This document shows positions 10,355 through 18,309 of a DNA stretch of 64,000 nucleotides, piece by piece. A model generated the notes under the pieces. It worked only from the letters and a program-made list of their open reading frames with translations, did no database searches and had not been told where the DNA came from. Within the stretch, counting starts at the first letter, position 1. Each line of letters opens with the position of its first letter. A program made the position numbers and the translations under genes. The DNA is from Myxococcales bacterium (GTDB taxonomy: Bacteria; Myxococcota_A; Polyangia; Haliangiales; Haliangiaceae): the NCBI GenBank assembly GCA_016720595.1, contig JADKKI010000001.1, positions 434,001 to 498,000 on the forward strand, in the 5' to 3' direction.

Positions 10355-12295
10355 TCAGTTGCAGGTGCCGGTCTGGCACGTACAGCCGCCAGCGCCCGTG
10401 CACTCGTTGACGATCGCGCCGGTCGAGTAGAACTCGCCGATCTGGCGCCGGGTCGCGGGCTGCTTGCGGGTGAGATCGTGCATCCCGGTGTCCGAGGCGG
10501 GGACGTTGGTCGCGGGCGGGGAGGGGGCGCCGCCATCCATGATCACGAGCGCCGAGCCCGAGGCCAGGGGGCTCGGCTTCACGGTGACGCCCCACGGCGT
10601 GAACGGCGTGGGCCCGAGCACCGGGATGTTCATCGAGCGCGCCTGCCAGTAGCTGCCGAGGTTCGGGACCTGCTCGTCGCCGATCGCGATCTGCATCAGC
10701 AGCTGCTTCGGCGGAGTGCGGGTCGCGGTGCCGGCGAGGACGGAGTTGGCGACACCCGTGCCCTCGGTCTTGTCCCACCGCATCTGCATGAGGCCGATGG
10801 CCAGCGTGACGTCGAGCGGATCGGGGTACGCGCCCGCGAGGATCGTCCGGTAGCGCGGCCAATCGAGCGAGCGCTCGAGCAGCATCGAATAGTTCGCGCC
10901 GCCCACGCCGAGCACGGCGCGGGTCACGGTGGGCTCGTACGCCATCACCGTGGTGCCGAAGATCGCGCCCTGCGAGAGCCCGTAGTAGTAGACCTTCGTG
11001 GGATCGACGAGCGGCTTGCCCGCCTGCGCGGCATCCACGAACAGCTGGCTCGCGAACGTGGTGCGCATCGCTCGCACGAGCGCCACGTGGTTGACGATGC
11101 CCTGCTCGAGCACCTCCATGACCTCGTCGGCCTTGGTGATCTCGTTGAGCGCGCGCGCGACGGCGGGGAGATCCATCGTCGACATGCCGCGCATGTCCGT
11201 GCCGACGAACACCAGGCACAGCTCCGCGGCCGTGGTCCGCTGCACGCCATTCGAGGCCTCGTCCGAGTCCCCGAGCAGGCCGTGGCCATAGATCACCATG
11301 CCGACCGGTGCGGTGGCCGTGTACGCGCAGGCCGGGATGATCGCGGTGAACGGCGCGCGATAGAAGCCCTGGAGTGCGGGCAGGCCGTCGGCATCGCGCA
11401 CGATGTGCGTGCCGCTGTTGTTGCTGCCGTTGTTCGAGAGGAACAGCGGCGCATCGAACGTGCCCTCGATCTTGCGCTTGATCTCGGTGCCGTTATCGAC
11501 CGGCATGTCGTAGGTGATCGAGAACGTGATCGGGTGCGCATCGAGCGCGGCGATCGTGCGATCGCGCGCGGCGAGCAGATCCGCGTGCAGGAACGCATCG
11601 GAGGCCACGGTGAAGTCCCACGCGACGACCAGGTCCTCGGAGGGATAGCCGGCCTCGTCGAGCGCATCGAGCACGTCGCCGAACCGCGGCCGCATCGCCT
11701 CGAGCAGCTCGTGATCGGTGTGCTTGCCATCGCGGAGCGCCGCGAAGCCGGGCGGAACCGGGAGGTCCTCGCCATCGGCCGAATGCACCGCGCGGGTGAT
11801 CCCGACGGCGTAGCGGTGGCCGCCGATCAAGCGCGCGGCCGGGCGGAGGAACAGCGCCTGGGAATCGGGCATGCCGTCGGCCTGCTCGTCGATCTCGGCG
11901 AAGTGGGCGACGCGCTCGCCCGTCGTCATGTCGAGGATCACCGTGGGGCTATCCGCGGCGAGGCTGCGATCGTAGTTGTCGTTCGGCGGCAGGCCCACGG
12001 GGGACACGCCACCGGGGAACGACATCACCATCGGTGCGGCGGGGGAGAACCCATCGGCGAGGTTCCAGCCCGCGGGCTCGGTGGGCAGGTCGTCGATGTT
12101 GATCGGTAGCGTGCGGTCCGGGATCGCGAGGCGGCGGCCGGTGGCCGACCCTGGATCATCGACCTCGAACGCCGAGCTCGGCCACGGGGTCATGCAGGCG
12201 TTCGCGCCCAGTGGATTGCACTGCGACTCCACCGGCAGGGCGGTCTGGCCACCGCAGGCGGCGATCAATACGCAGCAAGAGAGAACAGCCCGCAT
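10355..12295 (-). CDS. Large lipoprotein with alpha/beta-hydrolase-like core
   Basis: 646 residues. The signal peptide MRAVLSCCVLIAAC ends in a lipobox. The central part has hydrophobic strand GMVIYGHGLLGDSDEAS, then VFVGTDMRGMS, and a nucleophile elbow VYYYGLSQGAIFG (G-L-S-Q-G). A later stretch QLLMQIAIGDEQVPN could carry the acid residue. The C-terminus ends in a cysteine-rich tail (CTGAGGCTCQTGTC). The length and N-terminal extension (SQCNPLGANACMTPWPSSAF) recall large secreted hydrolase-like proteins of myxobacteria; substrate unknown. ATG at 12295 fits the lipoprotein signal better than the start seven codons upstream. The cytochrome/copper protein gene lies next on the same strand, 124 bp away. 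Confidence 0.75.
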   Translation of the reverse strand: MRAVLSCCVLIAACGGQTALPVESQCNPLGANACMTPWPSSAFEVDDPGSATGRRLAIPDRTLPINIDDLPTEPAGWNLADGFSPAAPMVMSFPGGVSPVGLPPNDNYDRSLAADSPTVILDMTTGERVAHFAEIDEQADGMPDSQALFLRPAARLIGGHRYAVGITRAVHSADGEDLPVPPGFAALRDGKHTDHELLEAMRPRFGDVLDALDEAGYPSEDLVVAWDFTVASDAFLHADLLAARDRTIAALDAHPITFSITYDMPVDNGTEIKRKIEGTFDAPLFLSNNGSNNSGTHIVRDADGLPALQGFYRAPFTAIIPACAYTATAPVGMVIYGHGLLGDSDEASNGVQRTTAAELCLVFVGTDMRGMSTMDLPAVARALNEITKADEVMEVLEQGIVNHVALVRAMRTTFASQLFVDAAQAGKPLVDPTKVYYYGLSQGAIFGTTVMAYEPTVTRAVLGVGGANYSMLLERSLDWPRYRTILAGAYPDPLDVTLAIGLMQMRWDKTEGTGVANSVLAGTATRTPPKQLLMQIAIGDEQVPNLGSYWQARSMNIPVLGPTPFTPWGVTVKPSPLASGSALVIMDGGAPSPPATNVPASDTGMHDLTRKQPATRRQIGEFYSTGAIVNECTGAGGCTCQTGTCN

Positions 12296-12399
12296 CGCCT
12301 CGGAAGCTACACCCATCCGGCCCTTCTGCTCTCAAGAAACGGGCCTCAACCAAACCGGGCCCCCAGCAGACGGGGGCGGTCGGAGCGGAGCCGAGCGGC

Positions 12400-12582
12400 T
12401 CAGTCGGTGTGCGGAAGATCATGCACGCTGCAGTCGGTGCACAATTCCAGCTGGGTGCGTGCGGCAGGTGGCGCCTCCGGCCGCGGGTGCATAACGAGGT
12501 TCTCACCACACTGCGCACAACGGCGCTCCAGCAGGTAGAGCGAGGGAGTCTTCTCTGGAGACGTCACGACGGGCTGCATCAT
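12400..12582 (-). CDS. Small four-cysteine (zinc-ribbon-like) protein
   Basis: A 60-residue reading frame with two CxxC knuckles, RRCAQCGENL and ELCTDCSV, separated by about 26 residues. This is the arrangement of a minimal zinc ribbon. There is no signal peptide or membrane segment. Coding status rests mainly on the paired cysteine motifs, since no family was recognised. It lies between two lipoprotein genes on the same strand. Confidence 0.4.
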   Translation of the reverse strand: MMQPVVTSPEKTPSLYLLERRCAQCGENLVMHPRPEAPPAARTQLELCTDCSVHDLPHTD

Positions 12583-12711
12583 CCCTTGTGCGTGCGAAGG
12601 ACGTGCCTCGCAACTGCGCGCCGCGTCATCACGCTCTCGCGCTCACCGAACATCCTTCGCTCGGGATCTCGACGACCGTGCACATGGAGCAAAGGACGCA
12701 CACGTTCGCGT

Positions 12712-13254
12712 TCAGTCTTCGGCGACCCGCACCGGCCCGTTGCGAACCCACGCGGGTCCCTGCGGGACGAACGAGGCGCGCGCCGTGACGCCCTCGATGC
12801 GGTACCGCAACGAGAGCTCGAGGATGCCGTCGACGAGGGAGAACGAGACCTCGACGTACGCGCTGCCCGGCGTGGCTGCGGCGGGCGCGATCCACTGCAC
12901 CGGTGCGCCGAACATCTCGAAGCTCGGCCGATCCGTGGAGTTCGGATTCTCGACGATCCGGATCGGCAGCCTGCCCGCGCGGTCGGTGTGCCAGTACGGC
13001 GCGAGCTCGGCGGCCGTGATCAGCTGCTGCACGGGAGACAGGGTGCCGGTTGCGGCGCTGGGCGAGGTGACGCTCGGGGCGCCTCCGGACCGCGGCGTCG
13101 GGCTCCCCGTCGGCGACCCGGGCTCGACCTTCGGCGGCGGCTCCGCGCTGGGCGTCGCAGAGCGACCGCACGCCGACGACACGATCAACGCGAGCCAGCT
13201 GACGACAGCGATCGCTTTCACGAACGTACGATAGCAGCTCGACCGCGGCGGCAT
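12712..13254 (-). CDS. Lipoprotein of unknown function
   Basis: 180 residues. The leader ends in LIVSSAC, a plausible lipobox, and is followed by a P/S/T/G-rich linker (about residues 33-70). The C-terminal domain, with LTPV-like helix QQLITAAELAPYW and strands YVEVSFSLVDGILELSLRY, is compact and beta-rich but unassigned. ATG at 13254 is taken; a GTG at 13221 would give a shorter, cleaner signal peptide (MKAIAVVSWLALIVSSAC) and may be the true start. Divergent from the secreted protein gene at 13315, with about 60 bp between them for both promoters. Confidence 0.65.
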   Translation of the reverse strand: MPPRSSCYRTFVKAIAVVSWLALIVSSACGRSATPSAEPPPKVEPGSPTGSPTPRSGGAPSVTSPSAATGTLSPVQQLITAAELAPYWHTDRAGRLPIRIVENPNSTDRPSFEMFGAPVQWIAPAAATPGSAYVEVSFSLVDGILELSLRYRIEGVTARASFVPQGPAWVRNGPVRVAED

Positions 13255-13314
13255 CGCTCGACCTCGAACGACTGCATCGCCCCGGCGTGTTCGCACACGC
13301 GGTACGTTGATCCC

Positions 13315-14202
13315 GTGATCGGACGCAATGTCGTCATGGCCGCAGTGCTCCTTGCAGCGACGGTGGCGCATGCCGAGCCCGTGGCCGATCTCGCGAAGCA
13401 GCACATCGAGGCCATCCCGACCCTCGTCGTCGACACCGCGAACGGACTCGCGAAGGATGCCAGCGTCGTCGACCACCACGGCCGGGCGGGCGGGGCCATC
13501 GATGGCACCGGGAGCCCGAAGTGCAAAGGTGGAGCGTTCGCGCAGCACTTCTACTGTTTTGGCAACGCCGACCCGATCACGGTAGGCACGGTGCTCGCCG
13601 GGACGAGCGGCGACGTCGGCTGGTTCCAGATTCCGTTCTCGCGGGATCTGGAGAACGACGATCACAAGCCGTTCCGCGAGTCGATGCGCGCGAGTGGCGT
13701 CGCCATCAAGGTCGGCTCGACGTGGACGATCCACGCGATCGCCTATGGCTTCGTGGTGCCCGATGCGCAGCTCAAGACTCGCCCGCGCCAGGGCATCGAC
13801 GAGGAGATGTGGCACGCGAGCAAGGAGCCCATCGATGTGGCGCTCGCCAACACGGTCCGCGGCTGGTTCAAGTCGGGGTTCGCGGCGCGCGCGGTGAAGA
13901 CCGGCGCGATCGCGGCCGGGAACTCGGCGACGGACACAGGCTCGGGCGCAACGGCGCTGAGGCTCGTGAAGACCTGGGACAAGCTGCGGCTGGTGGTCGA
14001 TCAGATCGACGCGCGCGTGCTCGCCGGCGGCAAGGCCGGCTGGGTGCACGCGATCGTGCTCATGCCGCGAACCAACAAGAAGCCGCCGTACCGGCTCGTC
14101 CTCGCGGCGGTCGTCGTACCTGACGGCAAGAGCTGGCGCTGGGCTTCGCTTCACTACTTCTCGCCGGCCCCAGACCGGATGGAAGACGTGGTGGAGGATT
14201 GA
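13315..14202 (+). CDS. Secreted protein of unknown function
   Basis: 295 residues from a GTG start. The N-terminus MIGRNVVMAAVLLAATVAHA is a clear Sec signal with an AxA cleavage site, so the mature protein is periplasmic or secreted. The mature part has a CKGGAFAQHFYCF segment with two cysteines that could form a disulfide, and ends in a beta-rich domain (LRLVVDQIDARVL, YRLVLAAVVVPDGKSWRW). No enzyme motif was recognised. The GTG is chosen because it opens exactly at the signal peptide; the frame is also open far upstream, but that part has no coding character. Confidence 0.65.
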   Translation: MIGRNVVMAAVLLAATVAHAEPVADLAKQHIEAIPTLVVDTANGLAKDASVVDHHGRAGGAIDGTGSPKCKGGAFAQHFYCFGNADPITVGTVLAGTSGDVGWFQIPFSRDLENDDHKPFRESMRASGVAIKVGSTWTIHAIAYGFVVPDAQLKTRPRQGIDEEMWHASKEPIDVALANTVRGWFKSGFAARAVKTGAIAAGNSATDTGSGATALRLVKTWDKLRLVVDQIDARVLAGGKAGWVHAIVLMPRTNKKPPYRLVLAAVVVPDGKSWRWASLHYFSPAPDRMEDVVED

Positions 14203-14288
14203 CGCGCGCGGTGCGCACTCAGCGCAGCGGGTTTCGGCCGGAGAGGAACCATTTGACGGTCGCGGGTGGCCGTGCGATTCCGTCGCAC

Positions 14289-14474
14289 ATGCGAGCAGCC
14301 GGTTGGTTCTCCCTCATCGCGATCAGCGCCGTGGCGGCGCTCGGCTGTGGAACCGACCCGGCGGGGGAGACGTTCTGCGTGCACATCGATAGCGCGGGCC
14401 TGCAGTCGGTGAGCGTGACAGGCGTGGGAGGCAGCTCGTCGTACAAGCTGATCGCGAAGAAGATCGGCGACTGA
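14289..14474 (+). CDS. Small lipoprotein
   Basis: 61 residues. A leader with two hydrophobic blocks (WFSLIAISAVAALGC) ends in a lipobox, leaving a mature peptide of about 40 residues with one further cysteine (GETFCVHIDSAG). It lies between a secreted protein and a beta-propeller-like gene on the same strand, only four bases before the latter's ATG at 14479, so the two are probably co-translated. Function unknown. Confidence 0.5.
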   Translation: MRAAGWFSLIAISAVAALGCGTDPAGETFCVHIDSAGLQSVSVTGVGGSSSYKLIAKKIGD

Positions 14475-14478
14475 GCCG

Positions 14479-15518
14479 ATGCGTCTCGGCGACTGGAGAC
14501 CCGTCAAGAGAGCCCCGACCGAGATCCAGGATCTAGGCGCGACCTCCGACCTACTCGTCGCGATCACGGCGCGGGCCGGCTCGACCAGCGTGCTCGTCTG
14601 GAATCGGCTCGACGCAGCCCCGCGGATGGCGTGCACGCTACCCGGGTTTGCAACTAGCCTCACGTGGTGCCCGGCGGCGAGAGCGTCGCGGTGCGGGTTC
14701 AGCCCGACTGGCCATTTCTGCCTGATGGCGAACCGCTGGGCATGATGTTCGACGACGCCGACCCGCCGGAGATCTTCGAGCGCAAGCGGATCGCGCTCGC
14801 CGCGCTCGGCACCGACACCCGGCTCATGCTGGTCGATCTGGTCAACGGCACCGCCAGCGAGCTCGCGCGCAGCACACCCGCCTTTCACGTCGGCGACGTG
14901 GTGTTCTCCCCCGATGGCGCGAGCCTGGCGCTCTCGGGCTGCCGCAAGGTCGACGGCACCTGGATGTGGTCGACGCGCATGATCGACGTCACGACCGGAG
15001 AGATCCGGGCCGAGTACTCGCTCTCGGGCGAGGCCATCTGTCCGCACACCTGGGACGCGCGTGGGCTGGTGCTCTACAGCCGCATTCATCGTCAACCGAG
15101 GTCGATGTTTCGCGTCGTGGCAGAACAGGTGACGCCGTTCGAACCCGACGGCGTGACCTCCCCCGACGGTGCGTACCTCGTGCGGATCACCGACGGTCGC
15201 CTCGCGGTCTCCGGTCCCGACGGCGTCGTGCGCGACGTCCCGGCCGGGTCGCTGCTTGCCCAGCGCGCGCTGCGTGCACTCGGCACGTTACCATCCGGAC
15301 TCCAGATCGAAGGCTCTGCGTGGTGGTGGGGGCCGCGCCGGCTCGTGATCGGTGGTCTCGAACCGTTCGTGCTCGACGTGACGACCTCGAGCTTCGCGCG
15401 GCTTCTGCCCGGCGAGACGGATCGACACCCGGTCGGGTGCGCGAGCGGCAGCTGGCTCGTCGCGTACCTCGATCGCAGGCTGAGATGGTGCGAGCCCGAC
15501 CCCGTTCTCGCGCTATAA
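14479..15518 (+). CDS. TolB/WD-like beta-propeller protein; one frame break
   Basis: The first part (14479 to about 14662) reads into ACTLPGFATSLTW; one frame over, the sequence continues as PGGESVAVRVQPDWPF and runs to the stop at 15518, so there is a single one-base shift at about 14662. The joined protein of about 345 residues shows repeated blade signatures (VVFSPDGASLALSG, GVTSPDGAYLVRI, FVLDVTTSSF), as in TolB-type or PD40 propellers. No signal peptide is visible at the chosen ATG. Partner and ligand are unknown. The next gene starts at 15526, so this belongs to a run of co-directed genes from 13315 to 16038. Confidence 0.6.
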
Positions 15519-15525
15519 CTCCACC

Positions 15526-16038
15526 GTGCGCCATGCGGCAGTGATCACCGTCGTGCTTGGGTTGGCCGTGGTTGCGTGCGGGCATCCCGCGAAGCCAGGC
15601 CCGACGACGGGAGGCCAGACCGGGGGCCGCACGTCGGGTTCGGCGAGCACCACCAAGGGCACGGGCGCTGGCTCGGCCACGGCCGGAAGCGGATCGGGCA
15701 CGGTTGCCTCCGGCTCGGCCCCGGATCTCGGATGTCCTGCTCCGAGCTGTGCGTTCCACGCAGGTGCGGGTGCGTACTTCACGTGCACCAGTGGCGGGGG
15801 CGGTTCGTGCTTCCACTTCGGGCCCCCATGCACGCCCGCCGATGCCTGCATGTTCGATCCGGGCGATCGCACGTACAAGCAGTGCGGCAAGGCCGTCGAG
15901 GGCACCTGTCGGCAGTGGGGCGCAGCGTGCGCGCCGGCGAACAAGTGCATGTTCTCGGCTCAGGACGGCTATCACCACCACTGCGACGAGGTCAGTGGTG
16001 GCACGTGCAAGCGCTACGGCGCGTTCTGCGCGCCCTGA
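15526..16038 (+). CDS. Cysteine-rich lipoprotein
   Basis: 170 residues from a GTG start. The signal ends in LAVVAC, followed by a long linker made almost only of G, S, T and A (about residues 22-66). The C-terminal 100 residues hold at least 13 cysteines in a repeated pattern in which aromatic-Cys, CMF and CxxxGxxC units alternate (YFTC, CFHFGPPC, CMFDPGD, QCGKAVEGTC, CMFSAQDG). This suggests two or three small disulfide-bonded modules displayed away from the membrane. Family not recognised. Confidence 0.65.
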   Translation: MRHAAVITVVLGLAVVACGHPAKPGPTTGGQTGGRTSGSASTTKGTGAGSATAGSGSGTVASGSAPDLGCPAPSCAFHAGAGAYFTCTSGGGGSCFHFGPPCTPADACMFDPGDRTYKQCGKAVEGTCRQWGAACAPANKCMFSAQDGYHHHCDEVSGGTCKRYGAFCAP

Positions 16039-16051
16039 CCCTCGGCCGCGC

Positions 16052-16936
16052 TCATGGCGTGGCGGTCGGCTTCGGAGCGAGCCGCAGCGTCGTGGTCATG
16101 GTCGTCCGATCAGACTGGCCATCCGAGGTCAGGTCCATGTGCAGATCCGCGACGAGCTCTCCGGCGAGGGTCAGCCGCGCCAGATCGATGGTCCCGGTGC
16201 CGCGCATCTTGCCGCCGATGTTCTTCAACGCGACCTTGCTGCCGCCCTCGGTCACGGTCTGATCGGGTCCGCTGACCTCGGACGTCAGGGCGATCGCAAA
16301 CGTGGTCCCGCTGATCGCGGTGACCTTGATCGTGGTCGCCGCGAGGAGGTGCATCCCGGTCTGATCGAGCGGCTGCCGGAACGTCCACAGCGCGCCGACG
16401 CCCACGGGCTCGCCAGGGAGCGGCATCACGAGGCGCTCGAAGGCGCGCGTCAGCGACGACACCTGAGCCTCGAGTGCGGGTGGCAGCTGCTTGCCACCGG
16501 TGTCCACCGTGACGCCCGCGAGCACACCACTCGGCGACAGCGTGCCTCGGATCGAGGTTCCGACCAGCAGCTGCAGCGGCGCGGTCATCTGCTCGGCGGT
16601 GACCAGCTGGTTCGGCCGATCGTGCGCGGTCGCGGAGAGCACCGTGTAGCGCACGTGCATCGCACCATCCGGTGAGACCTCCTCCGCGACGATCTCGGTG
16701 CCGGTCACGATCGTCGGCCATGGCGCGGCGCTGGCGCCATCGCCGAGCACCATGTCACCGGTGACCTCGAGCGGTGTGCGCGTGCCCTTCGCGATCTGGT
16801 AGCGGAGCTGCGTGCGCGGTGCGAGGCCGGCATCGATGACGGTCAGCCCGTCGATCGGCGGAGCAGGCGGTGGCGCGTCCTTGCTGCCGCCGCACCCCGC
16901 GGCGATCACCCATGCGATCGCGATCACGCTCTTCAT
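16052..16936 (-). CDS. Lipoprotein of unknown function
   Basis: 294 residues. The signal MKSVIAIAWVIAAGCGG carries a lipobox. After a P-rich stretch the body is largely beta (LRYQIAKGTRTPLEVTGDMVL, MHVRYTVLSATA, TTIKVTAISGTTFAIALTSEV). The pattern of a leading L.Y.i..G. strand followed by a central helix (LEAQVSSLTRAFERL) resembles bacterial lipoproteins annotated as DUF6263; this is an impression only. ATG at 16936 gives the compact signal peptide; an upstream in-frame start at 16975 does not. Divergent from the bfd gene. Confidence 0.65.
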   Translation of the reverse strand: MKSVIAIAWVIAAGCGGSKDAPPPAPPIDGLTVIDAGLAPRTQLRYQIAKGTRTPLEVTGDMVLGDGASAAPWPTIVTGTEIVAEEVSPDGAMHVRYTVLSATAHDRPNQLVTAEQMTAPLQLLVGTSIRGTLSPSGVLAGVTVDTGGKQLPPALEAQVSSLTRAFERLVMPLPGEPVGVGALWTFRQPLDQTGMHLLAATTIKVTAISGTTFAIALTSEVSGPDQTVTEGGSKVALKNIGGKMRGTGTIDLARLTLAGELVADLHMDLTSDGQSDRTTMTTTLRLAPKPTATP

Positions 16937-17019
16937 GCCCGAGAACACTGTGGCCGGAGGTGACGGACGAGGCAACTTCTCAGGCGATCCAGGGGCTTAC
17001 GTCGCTACCCCAGAAGGCC

Positions 17020-17048
17020 TTGACGAACTTGGAATTGAAAAGCATTAT
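17020..17048 (+). promoter_or_regulatory. Sigma-70-like promoter of bfd
   Basis: TTGACG at 17020-17025 and CATTAT at 17043-17048 are separated by exactly 17 bp in an unusually AT-rich stretch. The transcript would begin at about 17054-17055, which is three or four bases after the A of the bfd ATG. Either the true start of transcription is different, or this is a chance match. Confidence 0.4.
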
Positions 17049-17050
17049 CA
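17036..17050 (+). promoter_or_regulatory. Fur-box-like operator directly before bfd
   Basis: TGAAAAGCATTATCA matches the 7-1-7 Fur consensus TGATAATNATTATCA at 12 of 14 defined positions. It ends immediately before the bfd ATG and overlaps the proposed -10 element. A Fur-family repressor bound here would block transcription and might link bfd-bfr to iron supply. Confidence 0.5.
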
Positions 17051-17281
17051 ATGTCAGCTCCCACGATCGTCTGCCTGTGCCACCCGACCTCGGACCGCGA
17101 TCTCGACGCGGTGATCGACGACGGCGCGCGTACGGTCGCCGAGATCGGGCGCAAGTGCGGCGCCGGAACCGGTTGCGGCGCGTGCGTCGAGGAGCTTCGA
17201 GATCGCCTCTCGGCGAAGGGCGCGAACAGCTGCGCCCGCGATTGTGCCAACGACCTCGTCTCGATAAAGTCGCGGACCTGA
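17051..17281 (+). CDS. bfd: Bacterioferritin-associated ferredoxin-like [2Fe-2S] protein
   Basis: 76 residues of the Bfd/BFD-like [2Fe-2S] family. The cluster ligands are a CLC pair near the N-terminus and GTGCGACV downstream (C-x-C ... C-x-x-C), with the typical helix DLDAVIDDGARTVAEIGRKCGA between them. In known systems Bfd delivers electrons to bacterioferritin to reduce and release stored iron. The bacterioferritin gene follows 52 bp downstream on the same strand, which supports this role. Compared with the usual 64-residue Bfd, it has a short extra tail with two cysteines (SCARDC). A Fur-box-like site abuts the start codon. Confidence 0.85.
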   Translation: MSAPTIVCLCHPTSDRDLDAVIDDGARTVAEIGRKCGAGTGCGACVEELRDRLSAKGANSCARDCANDLVSIKSRT

Positions 17282-17333
17282 AGCGCGTCACGTTTGTCGT
17301 GGCACGCACGCGGGGACCCACCAGCGAGGCGCC

Positions 17334-17804
17334 ATGAAGGGCAATGAAGAGGTGCTGCAGCTGCTGAACCAGCTGCTCACCAACGAGCTGACGGCGATCA
17401 ACCAGTACTTCATCCACGCGAAGATGTGTGAGAACTGGGGCTTCGACCGGCTGGCCGCGAAGGTCCGCGAGGAATCGATCGATGAGATGCGGCACGCCGA
17501 TCTGGTGATCAGCCGCATCTTGTTCCTCGAGGGGATCCCGAACCTGCAGCGCTATCACAAGCTGCACGTCGGCGAGACCGTCAAGGAGCAGCTCGAGGCC
17601 GACCTCCAGGTCGAGTACTCGGCGATCGCGTTCCTGAACCAGGGCATCGAGGCGTGTCGCAAGGCCGGCGACAACGCGACCGAAGATCTGATGACCAAGA
17701 TCCTCGTCGGCGAGGAGCAGCACACGGACTGGCTCGAGACCCAGCTCGAGCTGATCCGCCAGGTCGGCGAGCAGAACTATCTCGCGCAGCAGATGAAGAA
17801 GTAG
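17334..17804 (+). CDS. bfr: Bacterioferritin
   Basis: 156 residues, the family's normal length. It forms a 24-subunit iron-storage shell in the cytoplasm. The diiron ferroxidase ligands of the E. coli protein are all present at the same numbers: Glu18, Glu51, His54, Glu94, Glu127 and His130. Met52, the heme axial ligand that bridges two subunits, is also conserved (SIDEMRHAD), so this is a heme-containing bacterioferritin, not a non-heme ferritin. It follows bfd by 52 bp and probably shares its iron-regulated promoter. Confidence 0.95.
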   Translation: MKGNEEVLQLLNQLLTNELTAINQYFIHAKMCENWGFDRLAAKVREESIDEMRHADLVISRILFLEGIPNLQRYHKLHVGETVKEQLEADLQVEYSAIAFLNQGIEACRKAGDNATEDLMTKILVGEEQHTDWLETQLELIRQVGEQNYLAQQMKK

Positions 17805-17952
17805 TCCAGCGCACCTGCGCCGCGCTGACACGCGCCGGGAGTTCGCCTTGCCACGGTGGCAGAGGGCTCACAGCTCCCGCGAGCTAACGCCGCAACACTG
17901 CACGCGTGGGCGCCGGCCGCGCGCTGGCCAAGCCGTTGCAGCGCATGGGGGC

Positions 17953-18309
17953 ATGTTCCTGTTCCGCTCGCTGACCATCGGCCTCCTCGGCGCCTGCGTG
18001 ATGCTGCTGGTCCGCGGCGGCTCCGTCACGCACGTCTCCGTCATGCGGCCCACGCTGACCGCAGCGCCCGCGCCGGTGGGGCCGACGATCGTGGATGTCG
18101 CGCCCGGCGTCCGGGTCGCCGAGGTCTCGTCGCTGGTCCGGCTCGCGCCGGGCGAGCGGGTGATCGCGGTCGATGATCGTGCGGTCGCCTCGGATCTCGC
18201 GGCGGGTGCGGCGATCTCCACCCGCGAGCCGGGTAGGGGAGGGTTCGTGGATCTCGAGGTCGAGCGTGCGGACGGCTTACGTCGAAGGGTGCTCGTGCTG
18301 CTGCACTAA
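17953..18309 (+). CDS. Small membrane-anchored protein with PDZ-like domain
   Basis: 118 residues. An N-terminal hydrophobic segment (FRSLTIGLLGACVMLLV) acts as signal or anchor. The remainder has PDZ-like elements: VAEVSSLVRLAPGERVIAVDD (a carboxylate-binding-type turn and strand) and a final strand RRVLVLL. In GspC and HtrA proteins this fold binds peptide ends. The 3' end overlaps the convergent kinase gene by four bases. ATG at 17953 is used because the upstream in-frame extension has no coding character. Confidence 0.6.
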   Translation: MFLFRSLTIGLLGACVMLLVRGGSVTHVSVMRPTLTAAPAPVGPTIVDVAPGVRVAEVSSLVRLAPGERVIAVDDRAVASDLAAGAAISTREPGRGGFVDLEVERADGLRRRVLVLLH

